Shown: one piece after another, positions 1 to 8,306 of the stretch
Numbering within the stretch: the stretch's first letter is position 1
Layout of the letters: every line of letters begins with the position of its first letter
Assembly: GCA_051861545.1 (NCBI GenBank)
Contig: JBIMKP010000004.1
Span: 88,669 to 152,668, forward strand
Origin: CAISCU01 sp051861545
GTDB lineage: Bacteria; Bacteroidota; Bacteroidia; UKL13-3
Direction of reading: 5' to 3'
Length of the DNA stretch: 64,000 nt
Notes under the pieces: model-generated
Database searches by the model: none
What the model saw: only the letters and a program-made list of their open reading frames with translations
Told to the model about the DNA's origin: nothing
Position numbers and translations under genes: made by a program

Positions 1-171
1 GTATATGATCAGGCATACCATTTATAGCTAATATTTTTTGATTTTTATTTTCGACAATACCTGTGATATATTTATAAAGGTCTTCTTCCCAACTCTCATT
101 TATTAAAGATTGTCGACCTTTTACAGCGAAAATAATTTGAATATATATTTGTGAATACGAACCCGGCATAT
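1..171 (-). pseudogene. IS200/REP-like transposase, N-terminal part, frame-broken and cut by the window edge
   Basis: An ATG at 169-171 on the minus strand opens a product beginning MPGSYSQIYIQIIFAVK. After a shift of frame inside a run of six A residues (119-124 on the plus strand, read as T) the reading continues GRQSLINESW and ends at the window edge with INGMPDHI. The QIYIQIIFAVKGRQ start and the GMPDHIH-type metal-binding histidine motif are typical of the N-terminus of IS200/IS605-type and REP-associated Y1 transposases. In the initial frame a stop follows shortly after the A run. The break sits on the heptamer A_AAA_AAG, a classical -1 slippery site, so either programmed frameshifting or decay (or a homopolymer sequencing error) is possible. 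The catalytic tyrosine region lies outside the window. Family call is firm; functional status is unknown. Confidence 0.72.
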
Positions 172-552
172 TCTCAAAAGTCTATTGAATATTTTATAAA
201 ACAATGACATGTAATAAAATTTAAGGCTTACCTAAATAACATTAATAGTTTCCTTAAAAATTGCATTTTTTACAAAAAAATTAAAAATTTTATGCAACCA
301 CCTTCGGTGTCGAATTTCATACTTATGAATATCTCTATAAACATGTGAACCTTTCTGGCTCAACAGATTGCGCAAATTCTATCCTTAATTTATACCAATT
401 AAAATCAAGTTTTATAACGATATCTCATGACTATGAAAGAGTCGAATGCTTATAGGCCAACCTCGTTGAAGATAAGACCCTGAAATGGTTGTATTGTATT
501 CTCATGAATGCTTATAATTTGGCAAATCATATGATTTAACAATTCTAAAAAC
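172..552. other. gene-poor stretch beside the transposase remnant
   Basis: About 380 bases with no convincing open reading frame on either strand. It is AT-rich with one slightly more GC-rich patch (about 300-325 and 450-485). It may hold the end of the insertion element, but I could not identify element termini or a target-site duplication. Confidence 0.4.
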
Positions 553-588
553 AAAAATGCCGCTCCAAAATTGAAGCGGCATTTTTTT
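553..588 (-). terminator. rho-independent terminator of gyrA
   Basis: Inverted repeat ATGCCGCT (557-564) / AGCGGCAT (575-582), flanked by A and T runs on both sides, 18 bases past the gyrA stop. It could work in both directions. Confidence 0.85.
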
Positions 589-605
589 TATTTTAAACCA
601 ATCAA

Positions 606-3185
606 CTATTCTGTTGGTGGTGTTTCATCTTCTGGAGTTGTTTCTTCTGGAGAAACTTCTGCATTGTCTTCAGGAATATCTATTGTTAAATCAATTGGTC
701 CATCAATTATAGTTCCATCATCTTCTAACAATTCATCTTCTTCACCTTCAATTACATCAATTTTAGCAACTGATGCAATCTCGTCTTTTCCACCAATATT
801 AATCAACCTAACACCTTGAGTTACGCGACCCAATACTCTTAAGTCTTTCATGGCTAAACGAATGGTAATACCTGACTTATTGATAATCATGATATCGTTG
901 CTATCATCCACATCTTTAATAGCTACCAATTTACCAGTTTTATCAGTAATATTCATAGCACGAACACCTTTACCACCACGATTGGTAATACGGTACTCTT
1001 CTACCTCAGAACGTTTACCCATTCCATTTTCACTAACTACCAAAACATTGGTTGTAGCAGGATCGGCAATAGAAACCATTCCAATAACTTCATCACCTTC
1101 ATCTAAACGTATTGCTCTAACACCAGTGGCATTTCTACCCATCGGACGAACTGTACTTTCGTTAAAACGAATTGCTTTTCCTAATCTTGAAGCAATAATG
1201 ATTTCGCTGGTACCACTGGTTAATCTGGCTTCAACCAAATGATCGCCTTCTCTAACTGTGATTGCATTAATACCATTTGCTCTTGGGCGACTATATGCTT
1301 CCAATGTTGTTTTTTTGATAGTACCTTGTTGGGTTACCATAATTACATTGGCTTGGTTGATATATTCTTGGTCGTTAAGGTTTTTAACATTCAAGAATGC
1401 TTTCACTTTATCATCAGCAGGCATATTGATAAGGTTTTGAATTGCTCTACCTTTAGAAGTTTTTTCTCCTTCTGGAATTTCAAAAATCCTCAACCAGAAA
1501 CATCTTCCTTGTTCTGTAAATAATAACAAGAAATTATGGTTGGTTGCCATGAAAATGTATTCTACAAAATCTTCTTGACGTTTAGCAACGCCTCGGCTTC
1601 CTCTTCCACCGCGGTTTTGTGTGCGGTATTCGCTTAATGAAGTTCTTTTAACATAACCCAAATGTGAAATGGTAATAACCACGTCATCATCTGGAATAAG
1701 GTCTTCCATGCTCATTTCGTTTCCACTCATTTCAATAATTGAACGACGAGCATCAGCATATTTTTCCTTCATTTCAAGTAACTCATCCTTGATAATTTTC
1801 ATTCTGATAGATTCATCAGCAAGAATTTCTCTTAAATGAGTAATGAATTTCATTAATTCAGCATATTCAGCGCGTATTTTATCTCTTTCAAGTCCGGTTA
1901 AACGCTGTAATCTCATATCTAAAATAGCTTTCGCTTGAATTTCAGATAATTTGAAGTTTTCCATTAATCCTGATTTTGCATCATCTGGATTAACACTTTT
2001 TCTAATTAATGCAATAACTTCATCTAAATGATCTAATGCAATTAATAAACCTTCTAAAATATGAGCTCTTTTTAAAGCCTCATCCAATTCATATTGAGTT
2101 CTTCTAACTACAACTTCATGTCTATGTTCAACATAAAATTTAATTAAACCTAATAAGTTTAATGTTTCTGGTCTTCCTTTTACCAAACAAACATTATTAA
2201 TATTAAACGAAGTTTGTAATTGAGTGTATTTATATAATTTGTTTAAAATTACATTTGGAACTGCTTCACGTTTTAAATCGTAAACAATACGCATTCCATC
2301 TCTATCACTCTCATCTCTGATATCAGAAATTCCTTCAATTACTTTTTCATTGATTAACTCTGCAGTTCTTTCAATTAAGCTTGATTTATTTACTTGATAA
2401 GGAATTTCAGAAACTATGATTTGGTTTTTACCAGTTGCAGAAGTTTCAAAATTAGCTTTAGCACGCATCACTATTCGTCCGCGACCAGTTTCAAAAGCTT
2501 CTTTTACACCCTCGTAACCATAAATTGTACCACCTGTAGGAAAATCTGGTGCCTTCACGTACTTCATTAAATCGGCAACTGTAACATTATTATTATCAAT
2601 ATATGCTACTACACCATCAATAACCTCACCTAAGTTATGCGGAGCCATATTTGTGGCCATACCAACAGCAATACCAGAAGCGCCATTCACTAATAAATTA
2701 GGAATTTTTGCTGGCATTACAGTAGGTTCTTGCAAACTATCGTCGAAATTGGGACGAAAATCAACTGTATTCTTCTCTAAATCAACCAATAACTCTTCAG
2801 CAATTTTTCTCAATCTTGCTTCGGTATAACGCATAGCAGCAGGAGGATCACCATCCACCGAACCAAAGTTTCCTTGGCCATCAACCAGCATATAACGCAT
2901 ATTCCACTCTTGTGCCATCCTAACCATGGTATCATAAACCGATGAATCACCATGTGGGTGGTACTTTCCTAATACCTCTCCAACAATTCTCGCTGATTTT
3001 TTGTAAGGCCTGTTCGATGCCAGACCCAATTCTGTCATACCATACAAAACCCTTCTATGCACGGGTTTTAATCCATCTCTCACATCCGGTAAAGCCCGGC
3101 TTACAATAACCGACATCGAATAATCGATGTAGGCGGTCTTCATTTCATCCTCAATGTTAATCGGAATAATTCTGTCTTCTGCCAT
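606..3185 (-). CDS. gyrA: DNA gyrase subunit A
   Basis: GyrA introduces negative supercoils together with GyrB by passing one duplex through a break that it holds covalently. The N-terminal breakage-reunion domain is complete: DYSMSVIVSRALPDVRDG at about 21-38, and the active-site tyrosine Y120 in AAMRYTEAR. The quinolone-resistance region reads HGDSSVYD, with S81 and D85 (E. coli S83 and D87 equivalents) in the usual susceptible state. The C-terminal beta-pinwheel follows, with a GyrA box in the form QNRGGRG near residue 540; the first arginine of the usual QRRGGRG is replaced by N. The protein ends in a long acidic tail rich in E, D, P and T. Length 859 aa is normal for Bacteroidota. A strong terminator follows the gene. 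A ParC assignment is less likely because of the GyrA box. Confidence 0.97.
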   Translation of the reverse strand: MAEDRIIPINIEDEMKTAYIDYSMSVIVSRALPDVRDGLKPVHRRVLYGMTELGLASNRPYKKSARIVGEVLGKYHPHGDSSVYDTMVRMAQEWNMRYMLVDGQGNFGSVDGDPPAAMRYTEARLRKIAEELLVDLEKNTVDFRPNFDDSLQEPTVMPAKIPNLLVNGASGIAVGMATNMAPHNLGEVIDGVVAYIDNNNVTVADLMKYVKAPDFPTGGTIYGYEGVKEAFETGRGRIVMRAKANFETSATGKNQIIVSEIPYQVNKSSLIERTAELINEKVIEGISDIRDESDRDGMRIVYDLKREAVPNVILNKLYKYTQLQTSFNINNVCLVKGRPETLNLLGLIKFYVEHRHEVVVRRTQYELDEALKRAHILEGLLIALDHLDEVIALIRKSVNPDDAKSGLMENFKLSEIQAKAILDMRLQRLTGLERDKIRAEYAELMKFITHLREILADESIRMKIIKDELLEMKEKYADARRSIIEMSGNEMSMEDLIPDDDVVITISHLGYVKRTSLSEYRTQNRGGRGSRGVAKRQEDFVEYIFMATNHNFLLLFTEQGRCFWLRIFEIPEGEKTSKGRAIQNLINMPADDKVKAFLNVKNLNDQEYINQANVIMVTQQGTIKKTTLEAYSRPRANGINAITVREGDHLVEARLTSGTSEIIIASRLGKAIRFNESTVRPMGRNATGVRAIRLDEGDEVIGMVSIADPATTNVLVVSENGMGKRSEVEEYRITNRGGKGVRAMNITDKTGKLVAIKDVDDSNDIMIINKSGITIRLAMKDLRVLGRVTQGVRLINIGGKDEIASVAKIDVIEGEEDELLEDDGTIIDGPIDLTIDIPEDNAEVSPEETTPEDETPPTE

Positions 3186-3387
3186 TATTTAGGTTTTATT
3201 TTATCATTTAGCTCAAAAAAGGTTTTAGTAGTACCCTGATACCATTTGTAGAGCCAAAATCAAAGCAACGCAAAATAGGCAATTAAAATGAGCTTTTAAG
3301 CTGAAAATACCCACATGAAAAATAGTTTTTGTGGAAAAATAGAGAGCTAAATTTTATCTAATTATTAAATGGATATTAATAATTGAA

Positions 3388-5742
3388 ATGCGATATTCGA
3401 AACTTATGCAAAGTACTAAAATCAAATCATACTTTTTAATAGTCTTTTTACTACTAATTTCTTCTTCACAAGCTGCAGAAAGACTTTTTATATCTAAATA
3501 TACAATCAATTTAAAAATCAGTAGTTCTGAGCCTAAAACAATTTCAGGACATGTTTTAATCAATGGCTTGAATGGTATTCCAAGAAAAAGTGAAGAAATA
3601 CAATTTGATTTATTGAAATTACAAGTTTCTGAAGTTACTTATGGCAACCAACAATTGGAATTCTTTCAAAATGATTCAATTCTTACTGTAAAATTGGCTA
3701 TAAATATTGATCCGATTTCAACTCCAATTAAAATTGTTTATAGCGGTCAACCCGTTGCTGATGCTAAATGGGGAGGATTTTATTTTACTGGTAATTATGC
3801 ATTTAATATGGGTGTTGGTTTTGCCTCCAATCCTCATAATTTTGGTCGTTGTTGGTTTCCTTGTAATGATAATTTCACAAACCGGTCAAGTTACGAATTC
3901 AATATTCAAACAGATTCTGGTTATTCTGCCATCTGTAATGGCGAGTTTTTAGGAGTTCAGGATAATATTTGGAGTTGGAAGTCTGATTTGATTCCCACTT
4001 ATCTTGCATCTGTGGCAGTTGGAAAATATGTCATGGTAAAGGATGAATTTCAATCAAAAGATAGAATGATTCCAATCATACTTGCATCAGAAGCAAAAGA
4101 TACAAGCAATTTTAAAGCTTCATTTACCCATTTAAAACAAGCCATCACCTGCTTTGAGGAAAAATTCAATCCTTATAAATTTTCACGTGTTGGTTTTGTG
4201 GGAGTTCCTTTTAATTCGGGAGCTATGGAACATGCGGCAAATATTGCTTATCCACTTTATGCAATCAATGGTAATTCCGATTATGAAACATTAATGGCTC
4301 ATGAACTTTCGCATCATTGGTGGGGAAATTTAGCTACTTGTAGAACTGCTCCCGATATGTGGCTCAATGAAGGTTGGGCAAGCTTTTGCGAGGCTTTATT
4401 TTTGGAATGTCTTTATGGAAAAGATAAATACAATGAGGATATCAAAGACAAAACTTTCGAAGTATTTAGATGGGCGCATGTAAGAGATGAAGCTTATAGA
4501 GCAGTATCTGGTGTTCCTCATGAATTTACTTATGGTACTCATGTTTATACTAAAGGTGCTTTAATGGTTAATACGCTTCGAACTGTTTTGGGTGATGAAG
4601 CTTTTTTTAATGCTTGTAAGGCTTATTTGGCAAAAAATAGCTTTCAGGATGTTTCATCTGCCAGCTTGTTAAATGAATTTCAAAAATTTACAACTATCAA
4701 TCTAACATCCTTCTTCGATCATTGGATTTATAATGCTGGAAATACGAATGTTTATTTGAATAAATGGAAATTCACTTTGGGAAATGCTCATAATTTACTA
4801 GAAGTTTCATTTAGAGAACATGTAAAAATTTCAAAATCACTTTATACACCTCTTCCTTTGGTTTATAGAGTTTTCGATAAAAACGGAAAAAGTTTAGATT
4901 TCCCTTTTTCTTTGAATGCTGAGTTACTAGATACTTTTTTTATGACTCCATTTGATTTTATTCCGGAGTATGGAATCATTAATCCAGATAACAAAATTGC
5001 CTTGGCTAAAACCTACGAACACCAAATAATTAAAGGAACAGGCGTAAAACAGCTTCCAAATGCTTTATTAACTATTACAGTTCAAAACAACCCAGACTCA
5101 TTCACCATTTTAGCTGAAAACTATTTTACAGGTGTCAATCCTAATGAATTTGCAGTAAAAGGTTTAAGATTTTCTCCAGACAGATTCTGGAAAATTGATG
5201 GCTCATTCCCTCCTACTTTTAAAGCAACTGCATTTTTTAATTATGATGGAAGTAGTCCTTCTTCAAAAAATGGTGGAGGTTTAGATAATGAACTACTAAA
5301 AATTGATGAAAACGGTTTGGTTTTATTATATCGTTCTCGTCCAGATACCGCTTGGACAATTGAAACCGAATTAACTTGGCAGACTGGTTCGTCTTTAACT
5401 GATAAAACAGGTAGATTTTGGGTGAATAATCTTAAAAAAGGTGAATATGCTTTTGGTAGACAAGAAACTGGTGCTGGGTTTAAAGAATCAAATAAAAAGA
5501 AAGCAGAGTTAAAAGTTTTTCCAAATCCGAATAAAGGTAAGTTTTCAATTGAAATGCCTGAAAACCATACAGCTGGAAAAATAAGTATTTACGATAAAAA
5601 TGGGATTTTAATTCAAGATGAAATCATAAAAGCAGGTATTCCTATTTATGAATGTCAAATTAAAAACCCTGTTTCATCAAGCTATTTTATTGTTTTTGAG
5701 GATGAAAAAGGAATAATAAATGCCCAGTTAGTGGTGCAATAG
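3388..5742 (+). CDS. M1-family aminopeptidase with T9SS sorting domain
   Basis: A zinc metallopeptidase of the gluzincin M1 family. The zinc site is HELSH at 305-309 with the third ligand E328 in NEGWAS, exactly the HEXXH-X18-E spacing of M1. The exopeptidase motif GAMEH (278-282) stands in for the usual GAMEN. An N-terminal signal peptide (hydrophobic stretch at about 13-28, ending SSSQAAE) is present. The last 75 or so residues start with KVFPNPNKGKF, a T9SS type A sorting domain, so the enzyme is inferred to cross the outer membrane and be released or surface-anchored. Residues 450-700 show a divergent beta-rich region. The 784-aa length fits M1 plus the sorting domain. Start ATG at 3388; M7 is an alternative with the same signal. 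Stands alone; the next gene is on the opposite strand 3 bases after its stop. Confidence 0.9.
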   Translation: MRYSKLMQSTKIKSYFLIVFLLLISSSQAAERLFISKYTINLKISSSEPKTISGHVLINGLNGIPRKSEEIQFDLLKLQVSEVTYGNQQLEFFQNDSILTVKLAINIDPISTPIKIVYSGQPVADAKWGGFYFTGNYAFNMGVGFASNPHNFGRCWFPCNDNFTNRSSYEFNIQTDSGYSAICNGEFLGVQDNIWSWKSDLIPTYLASVAVGKYVMVKDEFQSKDRMIPIILASEAKDTSNFKASFTHLKQAITCFEEKFNPYKFSRVGFVGVPFNSGAMEHAANIAYPLYAINGNSDYETLMAHELSHHWWGNLATCRTAPDMWLNEGWASFCEALFLECLYGKDKYNEDIKDKTFEVFRWAHVRDEAYRAVSGVPHEFTYGTHVYTKGALMVNTLRTVLGDEAFFNACKAYLAKNSFQDVSSASLLNEFQKFTTINLTSFFDHWIYNAGNTNVYLNKWKFTLGNAHNLLEVSFREHVKISKSLYTPLPLVYRVFDKNGKSLDFPFSLNAELLDTFFMTPFDFIPEYGIINPDNKIALAKTYEHQIIKGTGVKQLPNALLTITVQNNPDSFTILAENYFTGVNPNEFAVKGLRFSPDRFWKIDGSFPPTFKATAFFNYDGSSPSSKNGGGLDNELLKIDENGLVLLYRSRPDTAWTIETELTWQTGSSLTDKTGRFWVNNLKKGEYAFGRQETGAGFKESNKKKAELKVFPNPNKGKFSIEMPENHTAGKISIYDKNGILIQDEIIKAGIPIYECQIKNPVSSSYFIVFEDEKGIINAQLVVQ

Positions 5743-5745
5743 GAA

Positions 5746-6276
5746 TTAAATTGTAACAGTCAAGTTAATTTGTTTTTCAATAGCAGGTCGCCATTTCTTC
5801 TGATTTGACATTGTTTCAACAATTTTTTCTAAGTAAAATATTTGAAACCAAATATTGCTATTAAATTCACATACATTTTTAAAAACAAATTCCGAGTGAA
5901 CCATCAATTTTAATATGAATTCCTCTTGAGGATTTCTGTGGTTGTTAATAAGATGACTTAGACTAATTGGTGAAATTCCAATATCAATAGCAAAGGCATT
6001 TCTCCGTGAATAAATTATGTCAATGTATTTTTCTAAAAATTGCGTAAAGTACTTTTCATGATTATAAACTGGATTTTTAATGAAATCATCCATTTTCAAT
6101 TTCAATTGAAGCAATTTTGCTCTTTTAATATCTTCATTTGATAATTTTTTAATTCGATTTAACCTTGCTTCCATTAAATAAACCGAATCTTTCTCCTTCA
6201 CTTTATCTGAATCATATCGAGAATCTATGCCATATTCGGCATCATTAATTAGAGTTGATTCTATTTTACTTTTCAT
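5746..6276 (-). CDS. helix-turn-helix protein, probable antitoxin/repressor partner of the GNAT-like gene
   Basis: A 176-aa protein with a charged helical N-terminal half and a helix-turn-helix-like segment at about 95-135 (IDIGISPISLSHLINNHR, with the typical S-x-x-x-S-x-x-L-x pattern of XRE recognition helices). The C-terminal part, rich in F, W and hydrophobics, ends in RPAIEKQINL. It overlaps the upstream gene by 11 bases (6266-6276), so the two are almost certainly co-transcribed and translationally coupled. I recall similar adjacent pairs in other Bacteroidota genomes, but cannot check that here. DNA binding is inferred; the two identical 11-bp boxes before the operon are the obvious target. 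It could be an autoregulating antitoxin or a simple regulator. No signal peptide or membrane segment. Confidence 0.65.
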   Translation of the reverse strand: MKSKIESTLINDAEYGIDSRYDSDKVKEKDSVYLMEARLNRIKKLSNEDIKRAKLLQLKLKMDDFIKNPVYNHEKYFTQFLEKYIDIIYSRRNAFAIDIGISPISLSHLINNHRNPQEEFILKLMVHSEFVFKNVCEFNSNIWFQIFYLEKIVETMSNQKKWRPAIEKQINLTVTI

Positions 6277-6736
6277 CGTTGTAGGTTTTTATTAAATCAA
6301 GAATTTCTGGAACTTCTAAGCTCAATGTTAATCCAGTAATATTCATTTTATATTTTTCAATATAATGCTTTGCAATTTTAGTTTTGGGCTTTAAAGAAAC
6401 ACAGGCAAATTCTCCAAATTCTTTTACGGCAATTACTGAAACAAAAGACAAAAGATTTCCAATAATTTTATCATACCTCTTCATTGAACCTTTGTTTTCT
6501 ATTGAAACTGTAATTAATCTAACATGAATTCTCCATTCCTCAGGAATTATTTCAAATGAAATTAGACCAAGAATATCATCAGTCCCTTTTATGATTAATT
6601 TATAGATTCTATATTCTGATTCAAGTTTCCAATTAAAGAAATACCGTTTTTTAGTAATTGATTTAAAATCAACTTCTAACACGGGTAAAATTTCGACTTG
6701 AAACTTTTCTCCAGTGGTAGTGTCAATAATATTCAT
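6266..6736 (-). CDS. GNAT-fold-like protein, first gene of a two-gene HTH operon
   Basis: A 156-aa cytoplasmic protein. A beta-rich first half leads into RLITVSIENKGSMKRYDKI at about 93-111, resembling the beta4-alpha3 acetyl-CoA loop of GNAT acetyltransferases (V-x-x-x-x-x-G-x-x-K/R-x-Y). A helix, then a strand (FACVSLKPKTKIAKHYIEKY, about 121-140) resembles the late GNAT motif in which a side chain and a final tyrosine flank the cofactor. The canonical Q/RxxGxG/A loop is degenerate, so the call is fold-level only. It is first in an operon with the HTH gene, with an 11-base overlap. Acetylating toxins paired with small DNA-binding antitoxins are well known (TacAT, AtaRT), which makes a toxin-antitoxin role a reasonable inference but not shown. 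The -7 box TAAATTTG ends 4 bases before the start, so its mRNA may be leaderless. Confidence 0.6.
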   Translation of the reverse strand: MNIIDTTTGEKFQVEILPVLEVDFKSITKKRYFFNWKLESEYRIYKLIIKGTDDILGLISFEIIPEEWRIHVRLITVSIENKGSMKRYDKIIGNLLSFVSVIAVKEFGEFACVSLKPKTKIAKHYIEKYKMNITGLTLSLEVPEILDLIKTYNDEK

Positions 6737-6740
6737 TATT

Positions 6741-6748
6741 CAAATTTA
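6741..6748 (-). promoter_or_regulatory. -7 promoter element of the GNAT/HTH operon
   Basis: The minus strand reads TAAATTTG, a perfect match to the Bacteroidota TAnnTTTG consensus, ending 4 bases before the ATG at 6736. With the usual spacing transcription would begin at or next to the start codon, implying a leaderless or nearly leaderless message. Confidence 0.5.
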
Positions 6749-6751
6749 CAA

Positions 6752-6793
6752 AAAGTATACGATAATTGTAAATTAATATTACAAAGTATACGA
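6752..6793. promoter_or_regulatory. paired operator boxes of the GNAT/HTH operon
   Basis: The 11-mer AAAGTATACGA occurs twice, at 6752-6762 and 6783-6793, in the same orientation with a 31-base period (about three helical turns). Each contains the palindrome GTATAC. The proximal copy lies immediately upstream of the -7 box, where a bound protein would block polymerase. Autoregulation by the HTH protein is inferred. Confidence 0.6.
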
Positions 6794-6811
6794 AAAAAGT
6801 ATTAACTTAAT

Positions 6812-8212
6812 CTATTCCTCACAAACTACTCTACTTGTATAAGTTCCATTTTCATTGATAAACTGAAGGATAAAAATTCCACTTTTACGAATTTGAATTA
6901 CATTTTCTAAGCCTGCTTTTATATCAGACTCTAAAATAGTTTTGCCAGATAAATCGGAAACTTTTAAGATACCATCTGTTTTTGATATAAGTTGAATATC
7001 TCTGTTTATTTGAGCTGGATTTGGATAAAACTTAAATCCGTTTTCAAACCTAATATCTTGTATACCTGATAATACTTCTTTGGTTGAAAAACTTTTAGGC
7101 TCAGAATATTGACCACAAGGATTTGCTTTTGTAATTGCTTTAACTCGCCAACTATACGACCAAGTTCCATACAATGTTGCTATTGCCTGTGTATCTTCTG
7201 TTAGTGTTTCAAAATTTAAAAATTCCCAAGCCCCAAATCTAGCTGCTTGCACATAATATGCATAAGCTCCCGGAATTTTCTCCCAAACTAATTGAACCGA
7301 TTTTGGATTTAAATTCGAATCTATTTCACTTGGATAAATTGCTTTAGGTGGATTTAAAGTATCAAAATTAACTGGTGATTTAGCTATATTCCTACCATTT
7401 AAATCAGATTGCATTGCCAATTGCTGTTCAAGACTAAATCTACTTTGACAAGCATCTAATGAGTAACTCATATAAATGGAACTATCAGGTTTGAAAAATA
7501 TACCATTTGGATCTTGTAAATTATATGCCAATGGACAAGCCCATCTATCAGAAACATAATCAGCTTTAGTATCACAAAATCCATCACCTGCATCTCTGCA
7601 ATTTGAGCCATCCAGCTTTTCAATAAAGAATTCACTAGGTCTACTCCCGCCTTCCCAGCCTTCAAAAGTATGTGGCAAGTTGAAAAAATGACCTAATTCA
7701 TGGGTTAATGTTGTTGCATTAGGACCTTGACATCTATTTAGAACAAAAACTACATCTACATCAGGAAAATATACTCCACACCATTGATTTCCTGTTCCTT
7801 GAAATAATACATTTACTGCACCCGCCGATTTGTAATCTTCCACAGTATTATAAATAGCTTCAATATCACCTTTATAAAAATCGCTATTATTTATATATTT
7901 TATTGGGCCATTTAGGTAAAACTTAAATCCAGTTTGAGCAAAATCGTTATTAATATCACATAAAACCTGCAAAACGCTTTCAATTTTAAAATAACCTACA
8001 CCTTGGTCGGTTCCAGTTATATGAAATTGAAGTGGTATATATTGAATTTCGGCTTTTTTAAGCAAGTTTTTATTCTGATCGAGTTTAGATTGGAAATTTC
8101 TTAATTTTACAATTTGAGTAGTTGACATTTCTGTCGCACAGTGCTTTTCCTGCGCCAATAAAGACTTTGACAGAAATAACAAACCTATTATGATTAGTTT
8201 TAAATGCTTCAT
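6812..8212 (-). CDS. M43-family zinc metalloprotease with fibronectin III and T9SS sorting domains
   Basis: A secreted metzincin of the pappalysin (M43) type. The zinc motif HELGHFFNLPH lies at 171-181: the three histidines and glutamate of HEXXHXXGXXH are present, but N replaces the usual glycine at the eighth position. A cysteine-containing region with DGFCDT follows, as in other M43 members. A fibronectin type III-like domain (about 310-400, VQLVWEKIPGAYAYYV) precedes a type A sorting domain starting FKFYPNPAQ. I place the start at the ATG at 8212, giving MKHLKLIIIGLLFLSKSLLAQ, a good signal peptide; the longer reading from 8284 would put 24 unlikely residues before it and run into the promoter of the divergent hydroxyacyl-CoA dehydrogenase gene. 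Probably an exported protease acting on external protein; substrate unknown. Confidence 0.88.
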   Translation of the reverse strand: MKHLKLIIIGLLFLSKSLLAQEKHCATEMSTTQIVKLRNFQSKLDQNKNLLKKAEIQYIPLQFHITGTDQGVGYFKIESVLQVLCDINNDFAQTGFKFYLNGPIKYINNSDFYKGDIEAIYNTVEDYKSAGAVNVLFQGTGNQWCGVYFPDVDVVFVLNRCQGPNATTLTHELGHFFNLPHTFEGWEGGSRPSEFFIEKLDGSNCRDAGDGFCDTKADYVSDRWACPLAYNLQDPNGIFFKPDSSIYMSYSLDACQSRFSLEQQLAMQSDLNGRNIAKSPVNFDTLNPPKAIYPSEIDSNLNPKSVQLVWEKIPGAYAYYVQAARFGAWEFLNFETLTEDTQAIATLYGTWSYSWRVKAITKANPCGQYSEPKSFSTKEVLSGIQDIRFENGFKFYPNPAQINRDIQLISKTDGILKVSDLSGKTILESDIKAGLENVIQIRKSGIFILQFINENGTYTSRVVCEE

Positions 8213-8279
8213 ATTATCAAACATAACATAAAGTTTTGAAGAAAGGTTTAAATGTACTTTTAAATATACATGGCTTTTA

Positions 8280-8287
8280 TACATTTG
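8280..8287 (+). promoter_or_regulatory. -7 promoter element of the 3-hydroxyacyl-CoA dehydrogenase gene
   Basis: TACATTTG, a perfect TAnnTTTG match, lies 19 bases before the ATG at 8307. No clear TTG -33 element is seen at the expected distance. Confidence 0.5.
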
Positions 8288-8306
8288 CGGGGCAAAATTT
8301 TTAGCA

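Noticed and set aside
254..480. Fragmentary coding potential near the transposase remnant
   Set aside because: Short reading stretches are broken by stops in all frames, so no gene or pseudogene can be supported.
571..1523. Several plus-strand open frames opposite gyrA
   Set aside because: They are antisense shadows of a highly conserved gene, with low-complexity S/I-rich products and no start signals.
5746..6736. Calling the GNAT/HTH pair a proven toxin-antitoxin system
   Set aside because: The GNAT motif is degenerate and toxicity cannot be read from sequence; kept as a candidate only.
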